A DNA stretch of 64,000 nt, from assembly GCA_900544965.1 (NCBI GenBank), contig UQXE01000007.1, positions 3,860 to 67,859 on the forward strand, written 5' to 3'. Shown here piece by piece: positions 28,099 through 36,961 of this stretch. The first letter of the stretch is position 1. Every line of letters starts with the position of its first letter. Source of the stretch: an uncultured Eubacteriales bacterium. Lineage in GTDB: Bacteria > Bacillota > Clostridia > Christensenellales > CAG-138. The notes under the pieces were generated by a model. It saw nothing but the letters and a program-made list of their open reading frames with translations. It was not told the DNA's origin and did not search any database. Made by a program: the position numbers and the translations under genes.

Positions 28099-29391
28099 AT
28101 GACAAAGCTCTGGACTAAGAACTTCACAATAATAACCATGGGTACAGTTGTCTCAATGCTTGGGAACGCAGTCGCAGGCTTTGCGATAGGCCTCATGGTG
28201 CTGGACTATACCGAGTCGACGCTGCTATACGCCATATTCATGATATGCTATTCACTACCCAGGGTCATATTGCCTTTATTGGCAGGTCCTTACCTGGACA
28301 GGTTTTCCCGTAAGAAGACGATATATCTGTTGGACTTCTTTTCAGCGGCATTATATGCAGTTATAGCAATGATGCTGTTTTTTGACTTGTTCAACTATAT
28401 ATTTTTTTTGGCCTTGAGTATGATCGTAGGATCGGTTGACAGCGTATACTCGGTGGCGTATGAAAGCCTGTATCCTACATTGATTTCAAAGGGCAACTTT
28501 GGAAAAGCCTATGCTATTTCAAGCCTTATATATCCGATAGCCAATACAATAATGGTTCCGATTGCCGGCATTTGCTACAACACGGTGGGACTGATTCCGC
28601 TGTTTATATTTAACTCGATTTCATTTCTTATAGCGGCAATAGTGGAAACGCGCATTAATGCCGACGAGACACATATTATAAATCAAAAAGCGGAAAAGTT
28701 CAGCGCAGCCCGCTTTAAGAACGACTTAAAGGATGGTCTTAATTACTTGCGCGCCGAGCCTGGACTAATGGCTATATGCGCTTATTTCTTTGTCACAATG
28801 ATGGCGGGCGGGGCTGAGGGCGCGCTGGTGCTGCCGTTTTTCAAAAGTGAAGCGGGGGATGCCGTAACCTCTATTTTTCCAGGCCTGTTTGATATGCTGG
28901 GATTGAACACTGCGGTGGGACGCGGTGTTGCAGTATATACGGTGATCATGAGCATATCGACCTTTGGCCGTCTCGTAGGAGGGGCTTTACACTATAAAAT
29001 AAGGCTAAAACCAGAGTGGAAATTTGCTATTGCCGTTACCGTATATACCTCAATATGCTTCCTTGACGGAAGTTACCTATTCCTCCCTGTAGAGCTGATG
29101 ATGCTGATGAAATTCATTACAGGCTTCCTGGCGGTAAATTCCTTTAATATAAGAATATCGTCCACGCAGAACTATGTGCCAAATGAAAAGAGGGGCCGTT
29201 TTAACGGAATATCTCAGATGATAATGACCGCAGGGACAATTATAGGGCAGCTTATGGCGGGCGCATTTGGAGAAATAACTTCACCAAGGCTTATAATAGT
29301 AATTTCGCTGGCTATAAACCTTGTTGCCGTATTTGGAATAATGGTTGCAAACGGCAGGCATGTAAAGCGGATATATAACAATGAAGTGTAG
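28099..29391 (+). CDS. Major facilitator superfamily transporter
   Basis: Integral membrane protein of 430 residues with about twelve hydrophobic helices. The loop between helices 2 and 3 carries GPYLDRFSRKKT, a form of the MFS motif A, and a related NEKRGRF loop occurs in the second half. This pattern is common in drug or small-molecule exporters of the MFS_3/enterobactin-exporter type, but the substrate cannot be told. AGGAGG precedes the start. It is flanked by hairpins or promoters, so it is probably monocistronic. Confidence 0.85.
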   Translation: MTKLWTKNFTIITMGTVVSMLGNAVAGFAIGLMVLDYTESTLLYAIFMICYSLPRVILPLLAGPYLDRFSRKKTIYLLDFFSAALYAVIAMMLFFDLFNYIFFLALSMIVGSVDSVYSVAYESLYPTLISKGNFGKAYAISSLIYPIANTIMVPIAGICYNTVGLIPLFIFNSISFLIAAIVETRINADETHIINQKAEKFSAARFKNDLKDGLNYLRAEPGLMAICAYFFVTMMAGGAEGALVLPFFKSEAGDAVTSIFPGLFDMLGLNTAVGRGVAVYTVIMSISTFGRLVGGALHYKIRLKPEWKFAIAVTVYTSICFLDGSYLFLPVELMMLMKFITGFLAVNSFNIRISSTQNYVPNEKRGRFNGISQMIMTAGTIIGQLMAGAFGEITSPRLIIVISLAINLVAVFGIMVANGRHVKRIYNNEV

Positions 29392-29463
29392 GCAAAGCAG
29401 CCGGAATTTCAAGCCAATTTAGGCTATTATCAAGACTTTTATCAACATTATGCCGCTTTCGGG

Positions 29464-29491
29464 TTGACATGCTGGTATAAAACGGTACAAT
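29464..29491 (+). promoter_or_regulatory. Promoter of glnA
   Basis: TTGACA (29464-29469), 16-base spacer, TACAAT (29486-29491). No GlnR-type operator is evident. Confidence 0.55.
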
Positions 29492-29542
29492 CAAGATAAC
29501 GCGCCGCACAAAGGACGCATCACAAAAACGGAGGACGTAGTT

Positions 29543-30964
29543 ATGTTCAAAACACTTGCTGAAGCAAAGAAGTTCTGTCAGGAAAACAATATTGACATGC
29601 TGGACTTCAAAATGACAGACATTGACGGCCGCTGGAGACACATTACACTGCCAGCTGAGAGGCTGGATGAGGAACTGATGACTTATGGCGTTGGCTTTGA
29701 CGGGTCGAACTATGGTTATGCGCCGGTTGAAAACAGCGATATGGTATTTATTCCCGATCTCTCAACCGCCGCAATGGATCCATTTAGCGAGGGGATACTA
29801 TCCATGACGGGCGATGTTATGATAATCGACGCTCCAAACAACCGTCCTTTTGATCAGTATCCGCGCAACGTAGCGAAAAGTGCCGTTGAACACATGCGCA
29901 ACCTGGGCATAGCGGATAAGATGATAATCGGGCCGGAATTCGAGTTCCATGTCTTTGACAGCGTATCCTTTAAGACGGAGCCGCATCGTTCCACGTTAAA
30001 GATCGGATGTGACGAAGCGTATTGGTCCACAGAGGATGGATTGACCGGACATCAGATTCCCCACAAGGCGGGGTATCATATTGGGCTGCCGCAGGACGTA
30101 AACTTTGAACTGCGAAATGAGATGTGCAGGATACTTGAGGAATGGCGGGTAAGCGTGAAGTATCACCATCATGAGGTTGGAAGCCCAGCTCAGGAGGAGA
30201 TCGAGGTTGAAATGGGCGAAATGACCGAGATGGCCGATAAGACCATGATAATCAAGTATGTTGTACATAATGCAGCCGAGCTGTTTGGCAAAACGGCCAC
30301 CTTCATGCCAAAGCCTGTGCTCAACGAGGCGGGCAACGGCATGCATGTACATATGATGCTGTTTAAGGACGGGGAACCCCTATTCTATGACGAAAAAGGA
30401 TATGCCAACCTGAGCGAAACGGCGCTATACTTCATCGGCGGACTCTTAAAGCATGCTCCGTCGCTGTGCGCTATCACAAACCCATCCACCAACTCATTTA
30501 AGCGGCTTGTACCAGGCTTTGAGGCGCCTGTCACAATCGGCTACGCGATGGCGAACCGCAGCGCTGTCGTAAGAATTCCGGCGTATGCAAAATCCCCTTC
30601 CAAAAAGCGCTTTGAGCTCAGAAATCCCGACGCTACATGTAACCCATATTATGCGTACGCGGCAATGCTGATGGCTGGTCTTGACGGAATAGAGAATAAA
30701 ATAGACCCGAAAGAGCATGGCTGGGGTCCTTACGACTTCAACCTGTTCGACCTGAGCGACGAGGAGAAGTCGAAAATAGATTCATTGCCAAGATCGCTTG
30801 AGGAAGCGCTTGACAGGCTGGAGCAGGATCACGATTACCTGACAAAGGGCGGCGTGTTCCCCGAAAGGCTGTTGGCGGCATGGATGAAGAGAAAGCGCGC
30901 TGAGCTTAATAGGCTTAACGGGATTCCGAATGCTGCGGAGTTTGAGGCATATTACAGCTTGTAA
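29543..30964 (+). CDS. glnA: Type I glutamine synthetase
   Basis: Makes glutamine from glutamate, ammonia and ATP; forms dodecamers in the cytoplasm. Active-site segments include the latch region GVGFDGSNYGYA, metal ligands in GPEFEFHVFD, HHHEVGSPAQEEIE, the NGMHVHM segment, and NPSTNSFKRLVPGFEAPV. Length is 473 residues, as in the beta subgroup. The position of the adenylylated tyrosine of that subgroup (NLYDLPPEE type) reads NLFDLSDEE here, so Phe replaces Tyr and control by adenylylation is not expected. GGAGG precedes the start. Confidence 0.95.
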   Translation: MFKTLAEAKKFCQENNIDMLDFKMTDIDGRWRHITLPAERLDEELMTYGVGFDGSNYGYAPVENSDMVFIPDLSTAAMDPFSEGILSMTGDVMIIDAPNNRPFDQYPRNVAKSAVEHMRNLGIADKMIIGPEFEFHVFDSVSFKTEPHRSTLKIGCDEAYWSTEDGLTGHQIPHKAGYHIGLPQDVNFELRNEMCRILEEWRVSVKYHHHEVGSPAQEEIEVEMGEMTEMADKTMIIKYVVHNAAELFGKTATFMPKPVLNEAGNGMHVHMMLFKDGEPLFYDEKGYANLSETALYFIGGLLKHAPSLCAITNPSTNSFKRLVPGFEAPVTIGYAMANRSAVVRIPAYAKSPSKKRFELRNPDATCNPYYAYAAMLMAGLDGIENKIDPKEHGWGPYDFNLFDLSDEEKSKIDSLPRSLEEALDRLEQDHDYLTKGGVFPERLLAAWMKRKRAELNRLNGIPNAAEFEAYYSL

Positions 30965-31044
30965 GGTTATATACGGCTGATAACGATATTCGGCGAATAA
31001 TATAGCCTTCTACGGTATCTTGATGAACTAATCAATTAGAACAC

Positions 31045-31086
31045 ATGTGCCGCGACATAGCCTAGTATTGGCTTGTCGCGGCACAT
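31045..31086. terminator. Long hairpin between glnA and the dockerin ORF
   Basis: ATGTGCCGCGACA (31045-31057) pairs with TGTCGCGGCACAT (31074-31086), 13 perfect pairs plus an inner AGCC/GGCT. It lies between convergent genes and can serve both strands. Confidence 0.6.
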
Positions 31087-31129
31087 TGAAATAATTTGCA
31101 TACAATACAGCGCTCTAAATTATTTCGAC

Positions 31130-31570
31130 TTACGGTATAACGAGATTTTGAATTAATGTCAGGTCGGTTGAATCCACTACTCCATCCTGATTGTAATCAG
31201 CCAATGCAAGCTGAAGGTTGGATAAATCTACGAATCTCAGGGGAGACGAGCCTAAATACCTATTTAATATCGTTACATCTTCTGATGTAATTTCCCCGTC
31301 ATAGTTTAGATCGCCCAAAGTAAACTCAGGCGAGCAGGTATTGGTAACCAGGGACACATTATTGGGGTTCAAAGTCATATAGTCTGTTATTGGGTTGCCA
31401 TAATTGTCAGTAAAACGCCAGACGCTGGTTCTAAAAGCAGTAGTATCGCTTAGTCCGCCTACTCTGATTGCATGGGTAGGGGAGTTGAAAAGATTGTCCC
31501 GCACATTCGGGTTTGCATCAGACCCTTTTAGTAGCATAAGAGCAATTATAGGTAGCAACAAAAAGAAAAG
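31130..31570 (-). pseudogene. Dockerin type I domain fragment without a clear start
   Basis: The C-terminal 65 residues hold two calcium-binding dockerin repeats: GDLNYDGEITSEDVTILNRYL and DYNQDGVVDSTDLTLIQNLV (one residue trimmed from each family copy). Dockerins bind cohesins and attach proteins to scaffolds. The N-terminal part matches nothing I know. No ATG with a ribosome binding site exists; TTG at 31561 lies in the T-run of the rpsR terminator. The frame is open, with no stop, right back to the rpsR stop codon at 31619-31621, and is in the same frame as rpsR. It therefore looks like the 3' end of a larger secreted protein gene left behind by rearrangement. An unrecognised short gene is the alternative. 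Confidence 0.6.
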
Positions 31571-31588
31571 GGGAGCTAGAAGCTCCCT
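31560..31588 (-). terminator. Rho-independent terminator of the rpsF-ssb-rpsR operon
   Basis: On the minus strand GGGAGCT-TCT-AGCTCCC is followed by CTTTTCTTTTTG. Confidence 0.7.
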
Positions 31589-31618
31589 CTCAAATTTGGT
31601 TTTAGGCTTAACAGGTTT

Positions 31619-31861
31619 TCAGTCGGTTACATAGGGTAACAGAGCCACGGTACGTGCACACTTAATTGCCCTGGCAAGATCCCTCTGATGCTTTGCACAT
31701 ACGCCGGACATACGCCGCGGCATTATCTTGCCGCGCTCGGTAACATGCTTGCGAAGCCTAGCTATGTCTTTATAATCGATCTGATCGACCTTATCCACAC
31801 AAAAACTGCAAACCTTACGCCTGCCCTTACGGGGGCGGGGCCTCATTTTGCGTTCTTCCAT
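31619..31861 (-). CDS. rpsR: Ribosomal protein S18
   Basis: Small-subunit ribosomal protein, 80 residues, binding next to S6. It shows a CSFC pair and a later [13 protein letters not shown] segment, as in the zinc-ribbon form of S18, with [10 protein letters not shown] before it. It is the last gene of the conserved S6-SSB-S18 operon. Confidence 0.97.
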   Translation of the reverse strand: MEERKMRPRPRKGRRKVCSFCVDKVDQIDYKDIARLRKHVTERGKIMPRRMSGVCAKHQRDLARAIKCARTVALLPYVTD

Positions 31862-31912
31862 ATATGATCATACTCCTTTCGAAAAAAATGGGTCCTACAC
31901 GATCTCAAGCCG

Positions 31913-32359
31913 CTAGAAGGGCAGATCATCGTCGTCCACGTCCATAAATCCATCCGGTTCGCTGATCTGAGCCGGCTGAGGAGCGGATTGAGAATACGAT
32001 GCGCCCTGCTGATAACCTCCGGCGGGATAACCCGCACCCTGCTCGCGAGGGGTGAGGAATTCAACATCGATCGCGTTTATTTCGGTTACAGTGCGCTTAA
32101 CACCGTCTTTGCCTTCAAAGCTGCGGTTTTGCAGTTCGCCGGAAACGGCGACCTTACGTCCTTTAGCGAGGTATTTACCGCAATTTTCGGCTTGCTTCCC
32201 CCAAACTACTATGTTAAAAAAGTCAGTAAGCCGTTCTCCCGTCTGAGTAGTATAATTCCTGTTAACGGCGATACTGAAACTGCATACGCTTCTGCCGCTT
32301 GTAGTAACACGCAGTTCAGGGTCCCTTGTCAGGTTGCCGATAAGGATAACCTTATTCAT
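31913..32359 (-). CDS. ssb: Single-stranded DNA-binding protein
   Basis: Essential replication protein of 148 residues. The N-terminal OB fold begins MNKVILIGNLTRDPELR; a Gly/Gln/Pro-rich linker follows; the C-terminal acidic tip ends DDDDLPF, which binds partner proteins. It sits between rpsF and rpsR. Confidence 0.97.
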   Translation of the reverse strand: MNKVILIGNLTRDPELRVTTSGRSVCSFSIAVNRNYTTQTGERLTDFFNIVVWGKQAENCGKYLAKGRKVAVSGELQNRSFEGKDGVKRTVTEINAIDVEFLTPREQGAGYPAGGYQQGASYSQSAPQPAQISEPDGFMDVDDDDLPF

Positions 32360-32389
32360 TTGTATTCCATCCTTTCAGCAAAATCAAAT

Positions 32390-32677
32390 CTACGCTTCTT
32401 TACGGATTACAATATAGCGAAGAATATTCTCATCGTTTTTAAAGTTACGCTCAAGTTCGCGTGGAAGCTCGGGCGGTCCGGAGAATGTCATCAGCACATA
32501 ATAACCTTCAGACTTATAATCAATCAGATACGCAAGCCGGCGTTTGCCCCATTCGTCAATCTTATCGACTTCTCCGCCGTTTGACGCGGTAAGCGCCGAA
32601 AACTTTTCAATTACCCCTTTGGTGGTTTCCTCGTCAAGTTCAGGCGTGATGATGTACAGGGTTTCATACTTATTCAC
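32390..32677 (-). CDS. rpsF: Ribosomal protein S6
   Basis: Ninety-five residues starting at GTG after a strong AAGGAGGTG. The N-terminus NKYETLYIITPELDEE and the WGKRRLAYLI and YYVLMTF segments are typical. It heads the operon, behind a promoter at 32753-32781. The 75-base leader can fold, but I do not see the CCG element of the known S6:S18-binding leader. Confidence 0.96.
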   Translation of the reverse strand: MNKYETLYIITPELDEETTKGVIEKFSALTASNGGEVDKIDEWGKRRLAYLIDYKSEGYYVLMTFSGPPELPRELERNFKNDENILRYIVIRKEA

Positions 32678-32752
32678 TTACTTTCACCTCCTTATGGTCA
32701 TTAGGCCCCGCATTGCTTCGCAGAGCAAGAAGGCTAATCAAATTAGCAACAT

Positions 32753-32781
32753 ATTATAACACGGCAATTAGCAGGATGCAA
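32753..32781 (-). promoter_or_regulatory. Promoter of rpsF-ssb-rpsR
   Basis: On the minus strand: TTGCAT (32781-32776), 17-base spacer, TATAAT (32758-32753). The same -35 and spacing are seen before the tRNA-Ala gene. Confidence 0.65.
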
Positions 32782-32816
32782 GTACCACACGCGTATATTT
32801 ATCATGTGCGCCGCTG

Positions 32817-34145
32817 TCAGCGCGCATCCAAAGCATCAGCTGCTAAATTAAACTCAGGGTCAACCGCAAGCTCATAATGTTTACCAAACAGATCAAAGTC
32901 AATCCGCATAGAACGCAGTGAAATTCCCTTGGTCCGGTGCGCACGGTTAAACGCGCGGTCGCCGTATTTATCATCGCCAAGCACCGGAATCCCGATATGC
33001 GCTAGATGCGCCCGTATCTGGTGCGTCCTTCCAGTCAGAAGCTCCACCTCCAGCATTGACATACCATCTGAGTATTCAAGCAGCCGGTATGACGTAATCA
33101 TTTTTTTAGCTCCCGGTCTTGGGGAGTCGTAAACGCTCACATAACCCGACGTCGGGTCCTTTACCGAGTAGGCTTCGATAACGGCGCTTGAAGCTTTGGG
33201 ACGGCCCTTGACTATGCAGTGGTAAACTTTATGTACGCCTCGCTCACGCATTGAGGCGTCAAGCTCGCGGCGGGCTTTCAGGCTGCGGGCGAACAGCACA
33301 AGCCCTGTAGTGGTGGCGTCCAGCCTATGAACCGCATATACTTCGCCAAATGCTGTCCTAAGCCTCGCCTCAAGCGTATCTTCCTCTCCATCGTCAATCG
33401 CAACGCTGAGGCCGGCCTGCTTATCCGCCGCGATTATGTTATCGTCCATATAAACCAGTCTTACTCCGGCGAGAAGGGCAGCCAAATCGTTTGAAAAACC
33501 GTCCCAGACCTGCCCTGTTGGGAGCGAAATAAACCGCATAGGTATGCGCTGGGTAGGATGTTCAATTTCCAGCGAATAAGCCCATAAAGCTATTTGCTGG
33601 CCCGCATAGGCGTGTGGATTATATCTTTGATCTCCCCAGATAGGGATGCCGCGGGACGCCAGCTGAACGCGTATCTGGTGATGCCTGCCCGATTGAAGCG
33701 CTATATTCAAAAGGGTCAGGCCGTTATGCGCCGCCGCGGCTGTGTAACTCATCCGAGCCGGTTTGGCGCCTTCCACACCTTCGGCGGATATCATGGTATT
33801 ATTGGACCGTTCGTCCCTTAGCAGATAATCAAGGAGCACGGCTTCGCGTTCGGGCGAACCCATGACCAGCGCCGCATAGCACTTTTTCGCGCCTTTGCCG
33901 GAAAACTGGGATGACAGGCGTGCCGCCGCCTTCGATGTTCTGGCAAATACCATAACGCCGCCTACAGGCCTGTCCAGCCGATGCACCAATCCCAGGTAAA
34001 CGTCGCCTGGTTTTTCATATTTTTGCTTTACATAGGCTTTAAGTTCGCTTAAAAGATCGGGATCATGCGAACTGTCCTTTTGAACGGGCATGTTGGGCGG
34101 TTTCTCTGTTACAAGAAGGTGATTATCCTCATAGATTATCTTCAT
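32817..34145 (-). CDS. Two fused RluA-family pseudouridine synthase domains
   Basis: Pseudouridine synthases isomerise uridines in rRNA or tRNA. One normal RluA enzyme is about 220-300 residues; this polypeptide has 442 and contains two complete catalytic domains in tandem. Domain 1 (about 1-215) carries the catalytic motif HRLDRPVGG and the RHHQIRVQLA segment. Domain 2 (about 230-440) carries HRLDATTTGL and RTHQIRAHLA. Both motifs keep the catalytic Asp. No S4 domain is seen. The ATG at 34145 begins one base after the stop of the upstream methyltransferase, so the two are coupled; a longer frame to 34196 overlaps that gene and is rejected. Confidence 0.9.
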   Translation of the reverse strand: MKIIYEDNHLLVTEKPPNMPVQKDSSHDPDLLSELKAYVKQKYEKPGDVYLGLVHRLDRPVGGVMVFARTSKAAARLSSQFSGKGAKKCYAALVMGSPEREAVLLDYLLRDERSNNTMISAEGVEGAKPARMSYTAAAAHNGLTLLNIALQSGRHHQIRVQLASRGIPIWGDQRYNPHAYAGQQIALWAYSLEIEHPTQRIPMRFISLPTGQVWDGFSNDLAALLAGVRLVYMDDNIIAADKQAGLSVAIDDGEEDTLEARLRTAFGEVYAVHRLDATTTGLVLFARSLKARRELDASMRERGVHKVYHCIVKGRPKASSAVIEAYSVKDPTSGYVSVYDSPRPGAKKMITSYRLLEYSDGMSMLEVELLTGRTHQIRAHLAHIGIPVLGDDKYGDRAFNRAHRTKGISLRSMRIDFDLFGKHYELAVDPEFNLAADALDAR

Positions 34146-34146
34146 T

Positions 34147-34998
34147 CTATGCGTACCATCTCCCGCACGAGCCGCATGGAAGCACCAGCGGGCCACGGGT
34201 TACCGGAAGTCCCAGCTCACCGGATTCAAATCTGCCATTTCGTTTGGCGAGCGCTAATCTCAGCACGTTTGAAATCGCGGAAGACGAGAGGCCCGTCGTA
34301 TAAGAATTCAACAAAAAGAAATGGGCGTCTTCATCAAGAATTTTAACGCATTCCGTTACGAGCGTATACAGGCAGTCCTCTATCTTCCACATCTCGCCGT
34401 TAGGGCCTCTCCCGTAGCTGGGCGGATCCATGAGTATTCCGTGATATGTATTGCCACGTCTCTGTTCACGTTTAACGAACTTGAGAACGTCGTCCACTAT
34501 AAATCGTACGGGCCGGTCAGAAAGCCCTGATTCCAAAACATTGGCCTTTGCCCATGCTACTATTCCCCTCGCAGCGTCGACATGAACGACTTCGGCGCCG
34601 GCGGAAGCCAGCGCGCATGTAGCGCCGCCCGTATACGCAAAGAGGTTGAGCGCACGGAAGGGCTTTTGGGCCTTGCTCACTATAGACCGCATCCAGTCCC
34701 AGTTTACCGCCTGCTCTGGAAAAATCCCCGTATGCTTAAAGCCCGTGGGACGTACCACAAATGTGAGGTCGCTGTAGTTTATCTTCCAGCCCTCGGGAAG
34801 CTCACGCGCGTATTCCCAATGCCCTCCTCCGGAACTTGACCTGATATAATGGGCGTCAGCGTATGCGGTGGTAATATTCATCGGCCAGATTGCCTGAGGT
34901 TCCGGCCTGAGCAGGGTTATATCCCCCCAGCGCTCCAGCTTTTCACCGTTGCCTGAATCGATTAGCTCATAATCCTGCCATCCATCTGAAAGAAACAT
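34147..34998 (-). CDS. Class I SAM-dependent methyltransferase, RlmI/RlmK-like
   Basis: Probable rRNA methyltransferase, 283 residues. The SAM-binding motif I is LNLFAYTGGATCALASAGAEVVHVD (split here by family pattern FAYTGG and VVHVD), and the catalytic-loop motif is LMDPPSYGRG. It lacks the PUA domain found at the N-terminus of full RlmI. The ATG at 34998 has GGAGGA just upstream, and family members start a few residues before the WxDYELIDSG motif; a GTG at 35034 is an alternative. Coupling to the double pseudouridine synthase suggests a common role in RNA modification. Confidence 0.85.
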   Translation of the reverse strand: MFLSDGWQDYELIDSGNGEKLERWGDITLLRPEPQAIWPMNITTAYADAHYIRSSSGGGHWEYARELPEGWKINYSDLTFVVRPTGFKHTGIFPEQAVNWDWMRSIVSKAQKPFRALNLFAYTGGATCALASAGAEVVHVDAARGIVAWAKANVLESGLSDRPVRFIVDDVLKFVKREQRRGNTYHGILMDPPSYGRGPNGEMWKIEDCLYTLVTECVKILDEDAHFFLLNSYTTGLSSSAISNVLRLALAKRNGRFESGELGLPVTRGPLVLPCGSCGRWYA

Positions 34999-35069
34999 TA
35001 AATCCTCCGCTAAGGTAATATTTTCACGCTCCACTACCGCAATGGTTCCCAGCTTATAGCCGGAAGGAA

Positions 35070-35777
35070 TCAGACGCCAGGCATCCAGCTTAGAAGGAAG
35101 TTGGATTTATAGAACAGCGGGGCGAAGACGGAGCCGTCAACCAGTTCGTTTACAAATTCAAGCGATCCCATCAGCGTAAGGGCGACGGGAATAAGCATGA
35201 ACACCAAAAACAGCACGAGCATTCCGTGTATGAAGGACGCCGCAACCGCAAAGAGCGGGTCATACACCTTAAGCTTGGGCAATGTATAGGCATAATCGAA
35301 CCAGTTTATAGCGAATGCCAAGATCACCCTGATGATCAGATACAATGCCAGGAATGAAACTATGTTTATGAAAACGTTTACCATGGTTAAATTAAAGTAA
35401 TCGCCCAGGGTTGATATGTTCTCATCGTCAAATGCTTCCTTAGCTATATTCTCCATGATTTCCTTGCCGATTGGGTACGGGAGGTTTGAATTATTGATTA
35501 TCTCATTGAGATCGGCTGAGGAAAGCGTGGAGATATCGCTTTTTGAAAGTTCAGAGTCGTTTATAAATTCCGATCCTTCGGTGTAGTACTGCATCATATT
35601 ATATAGGTTCTCATTGGCCCGTATCGAATTGGACATCACCGGCATAAAGACAAACGCAAGGATGCATGAAAGTATCAGGGCTATGGTAGAGCAGGCCGAA
35701 TGCAAAAAACCCTTATACAATCCAAGAAGAATTATAATGGCAAATATGCCGATTACCGCGAAATCCAGAAGGTTCAA
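35070..35777 (-). CDS. CvpA family membrane protein
   Basis: Membrane protein of 235 residues. The N-terminal NLLDFAVIGIFAIIILLGLYKGF pattern (partly shown) is typical for CvpA-like proteins, first described in colicin V production. Several helices are seen: about 5-25, 27-50, 130-155 and 180-205. It starts with TTG, eight bases after AGGAGG. It lies 15 bases after the stop of the propeller-like membrane protein gene, an arrangement common in Clostridia. Confidence 0.85.
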   Translation of the reverse strand: MNLLDFAVIGIFAIIILLGLYKGFLHSACSTIALILSCILAFVFMPVMSNSIRANENLYNMMQYYTEGSEFINDSELSKSDISTLSSADLNEIINNSNLPYPIGKEIMENIAKEAFDDENISTLGDYFNLTMVNVFINIVSFLALYLIIRVILAFAINWFDYAYTLPKLKVYDPLFAVAASFIHGMLVLFLVFMLIPVALTLMGSLEFVNELVDGSVFAPLFYKSNFLLSWMPGV

Positions 35778-35792
35778 ATTAAAATCCTCCTA

Positions 35793-36902
35793 TCAGCTGA
35801 AATTGCATTGATATAGTATGCCCTGGCGCTCGACTATCAGCATAGAGTCGCTGAGTTTCAGCGCGCCTGTAATTGGAGTTTCAAATTGGGAAGTGGCGCC
35901 GGGCTTTCCGGTATTGGAATAAGTAAGCACAGCATCGGTGGTTACCACCACGAGCCTGCCGCCCATTGCGCATACCGTAAGGGTATTCGAGGGAAGCTGA
36001 ATGCGGCGCGTTGAGGTATCGGCGACGTCGGTATCCTTTACACGGTAGAGTACCACTGAACTCATAGAGGAGTCGCCTCTGTCGGAAAAAACGAACAAAG
36101 GATATTCGCCCTTTACCGAATAATCTACAAGCTCGCGGCCATAGCACAGTTCACGGTAGCTTTCGGTATTTTTAACGCGGTCATACCTGATTAAATGGTT
36201 GGTGCCTATGACAAAGATGCTGTTCTCCGTAAACGCAACGTCCTCCACAAGCTGGTTTTGAATGTTTATCTTGCCAGTAGTGGCGCGCTTTTTCGTATCA
36301 TAGGTGGTAAGGATGGACATTGGCATCGACGCGCTTACATCGGTTTCGAGCGTCCAAAGCGTTTCCCCGCTTATTGTATCAAATCCAAAATCCAGCGCGC
36401 TGGTCTGCGCGAAATCCATCCTGTCCGTCTGTTCGGAGTTTGAGTTAAACACCATAAGGGCGCTTTGATTATTCTCCTCTTTCAATACGGCTATATGGCC
36501 TGATCCGCATTTTGCGCTTATTACTGTTCCAGTAAGCTCTATTGGGTAAGCCGCGTTTATAAGATGTACCGCATTTGTATTATACAATATTCCTATGGAG
36601 GGGGACGCGGCAAGCTTAACCTCGGTAGAACTTACGCGCATCCTTGTGGGCTCGTCATTGCCGGTTTCGGCTAAAACCAGCTCTGAGCCATCAAAGTAAT
36701 AGAATCCATTTCCACTGTAACAATAGTTTGTAGAGGAATTAAAGGGCAGTTCAGAAAGCTTTGCAGGAGAATCAGCGTTTAAGATGGATATGGCGATTAT
36801 GCCGGCGGCCGCCAGAACGATCAATGTAATGGCAACCAGTATAGCCCATCCCTTACGGGTGATTTTTATCCTTCTTGAAGCCTTAAGGCCACGGTTGTTC
36901 AT
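35793..36902 (-). CDS. Membrane-anchored beta-propeller-like protein (DUF5711 type)
   Basis: A 369-residue protein with a short basic N-terminus, one membrane helix (WAILVAITLIVLAAAGIIAIS, about 20-41) and an extracytoplasmic domain built of short repeated beta segments. It resembles the DUF5711 family often found beside CvpA. GGAGGA sets the start at 36902; the frame extends 12 bases further to a TTG that is less likely. Function is unknown; a propeller fold is inferred from strand periodicity. Confidence 0.7.
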   Translation of the reverse strand: MNNRGLKASRRIKITRKGWAILVAITLIVLAAAGIIAISILNADSPAKLSELPFNSSTNYCYSGNGFYYFDGSELVLAETGNDEPTRMRVSSTEVKLAASPSIGILYNTNAVHLINAAYPIELTGTVISAKCGSGHIAVLKEENNQSALMVFNSNSEQTDRMDFAQTSALDFGFDTISGETLWTLETDVSASMPMSILTTYDTKKRATTGKINIQNQLVEDVAFTENSIFVIGTNHLIRYDRVKNTESYRELCYGRELVDYSVKGEYPLFVFSDRGDSSMSSVVLYRVKDTDVADTSTRRIQLPSNTLTVCAMGGRLVVVTTDAVLTYSNTGKPGATSQFETPITGALKLSDSMLIVERQGILYQCNFS

Positions 36903-36961
36903 ATGGTCCTCCAATGGCTGGATAAGCGGCTGTCAGTACGTCTGGCGTCCGCCTATAGCCT

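Noticed and set aside
32678..32752. S6:S18-binding leader of rpsF
   Set aside because: The leader folds, but the CCG element expected for the known motif is not visible.
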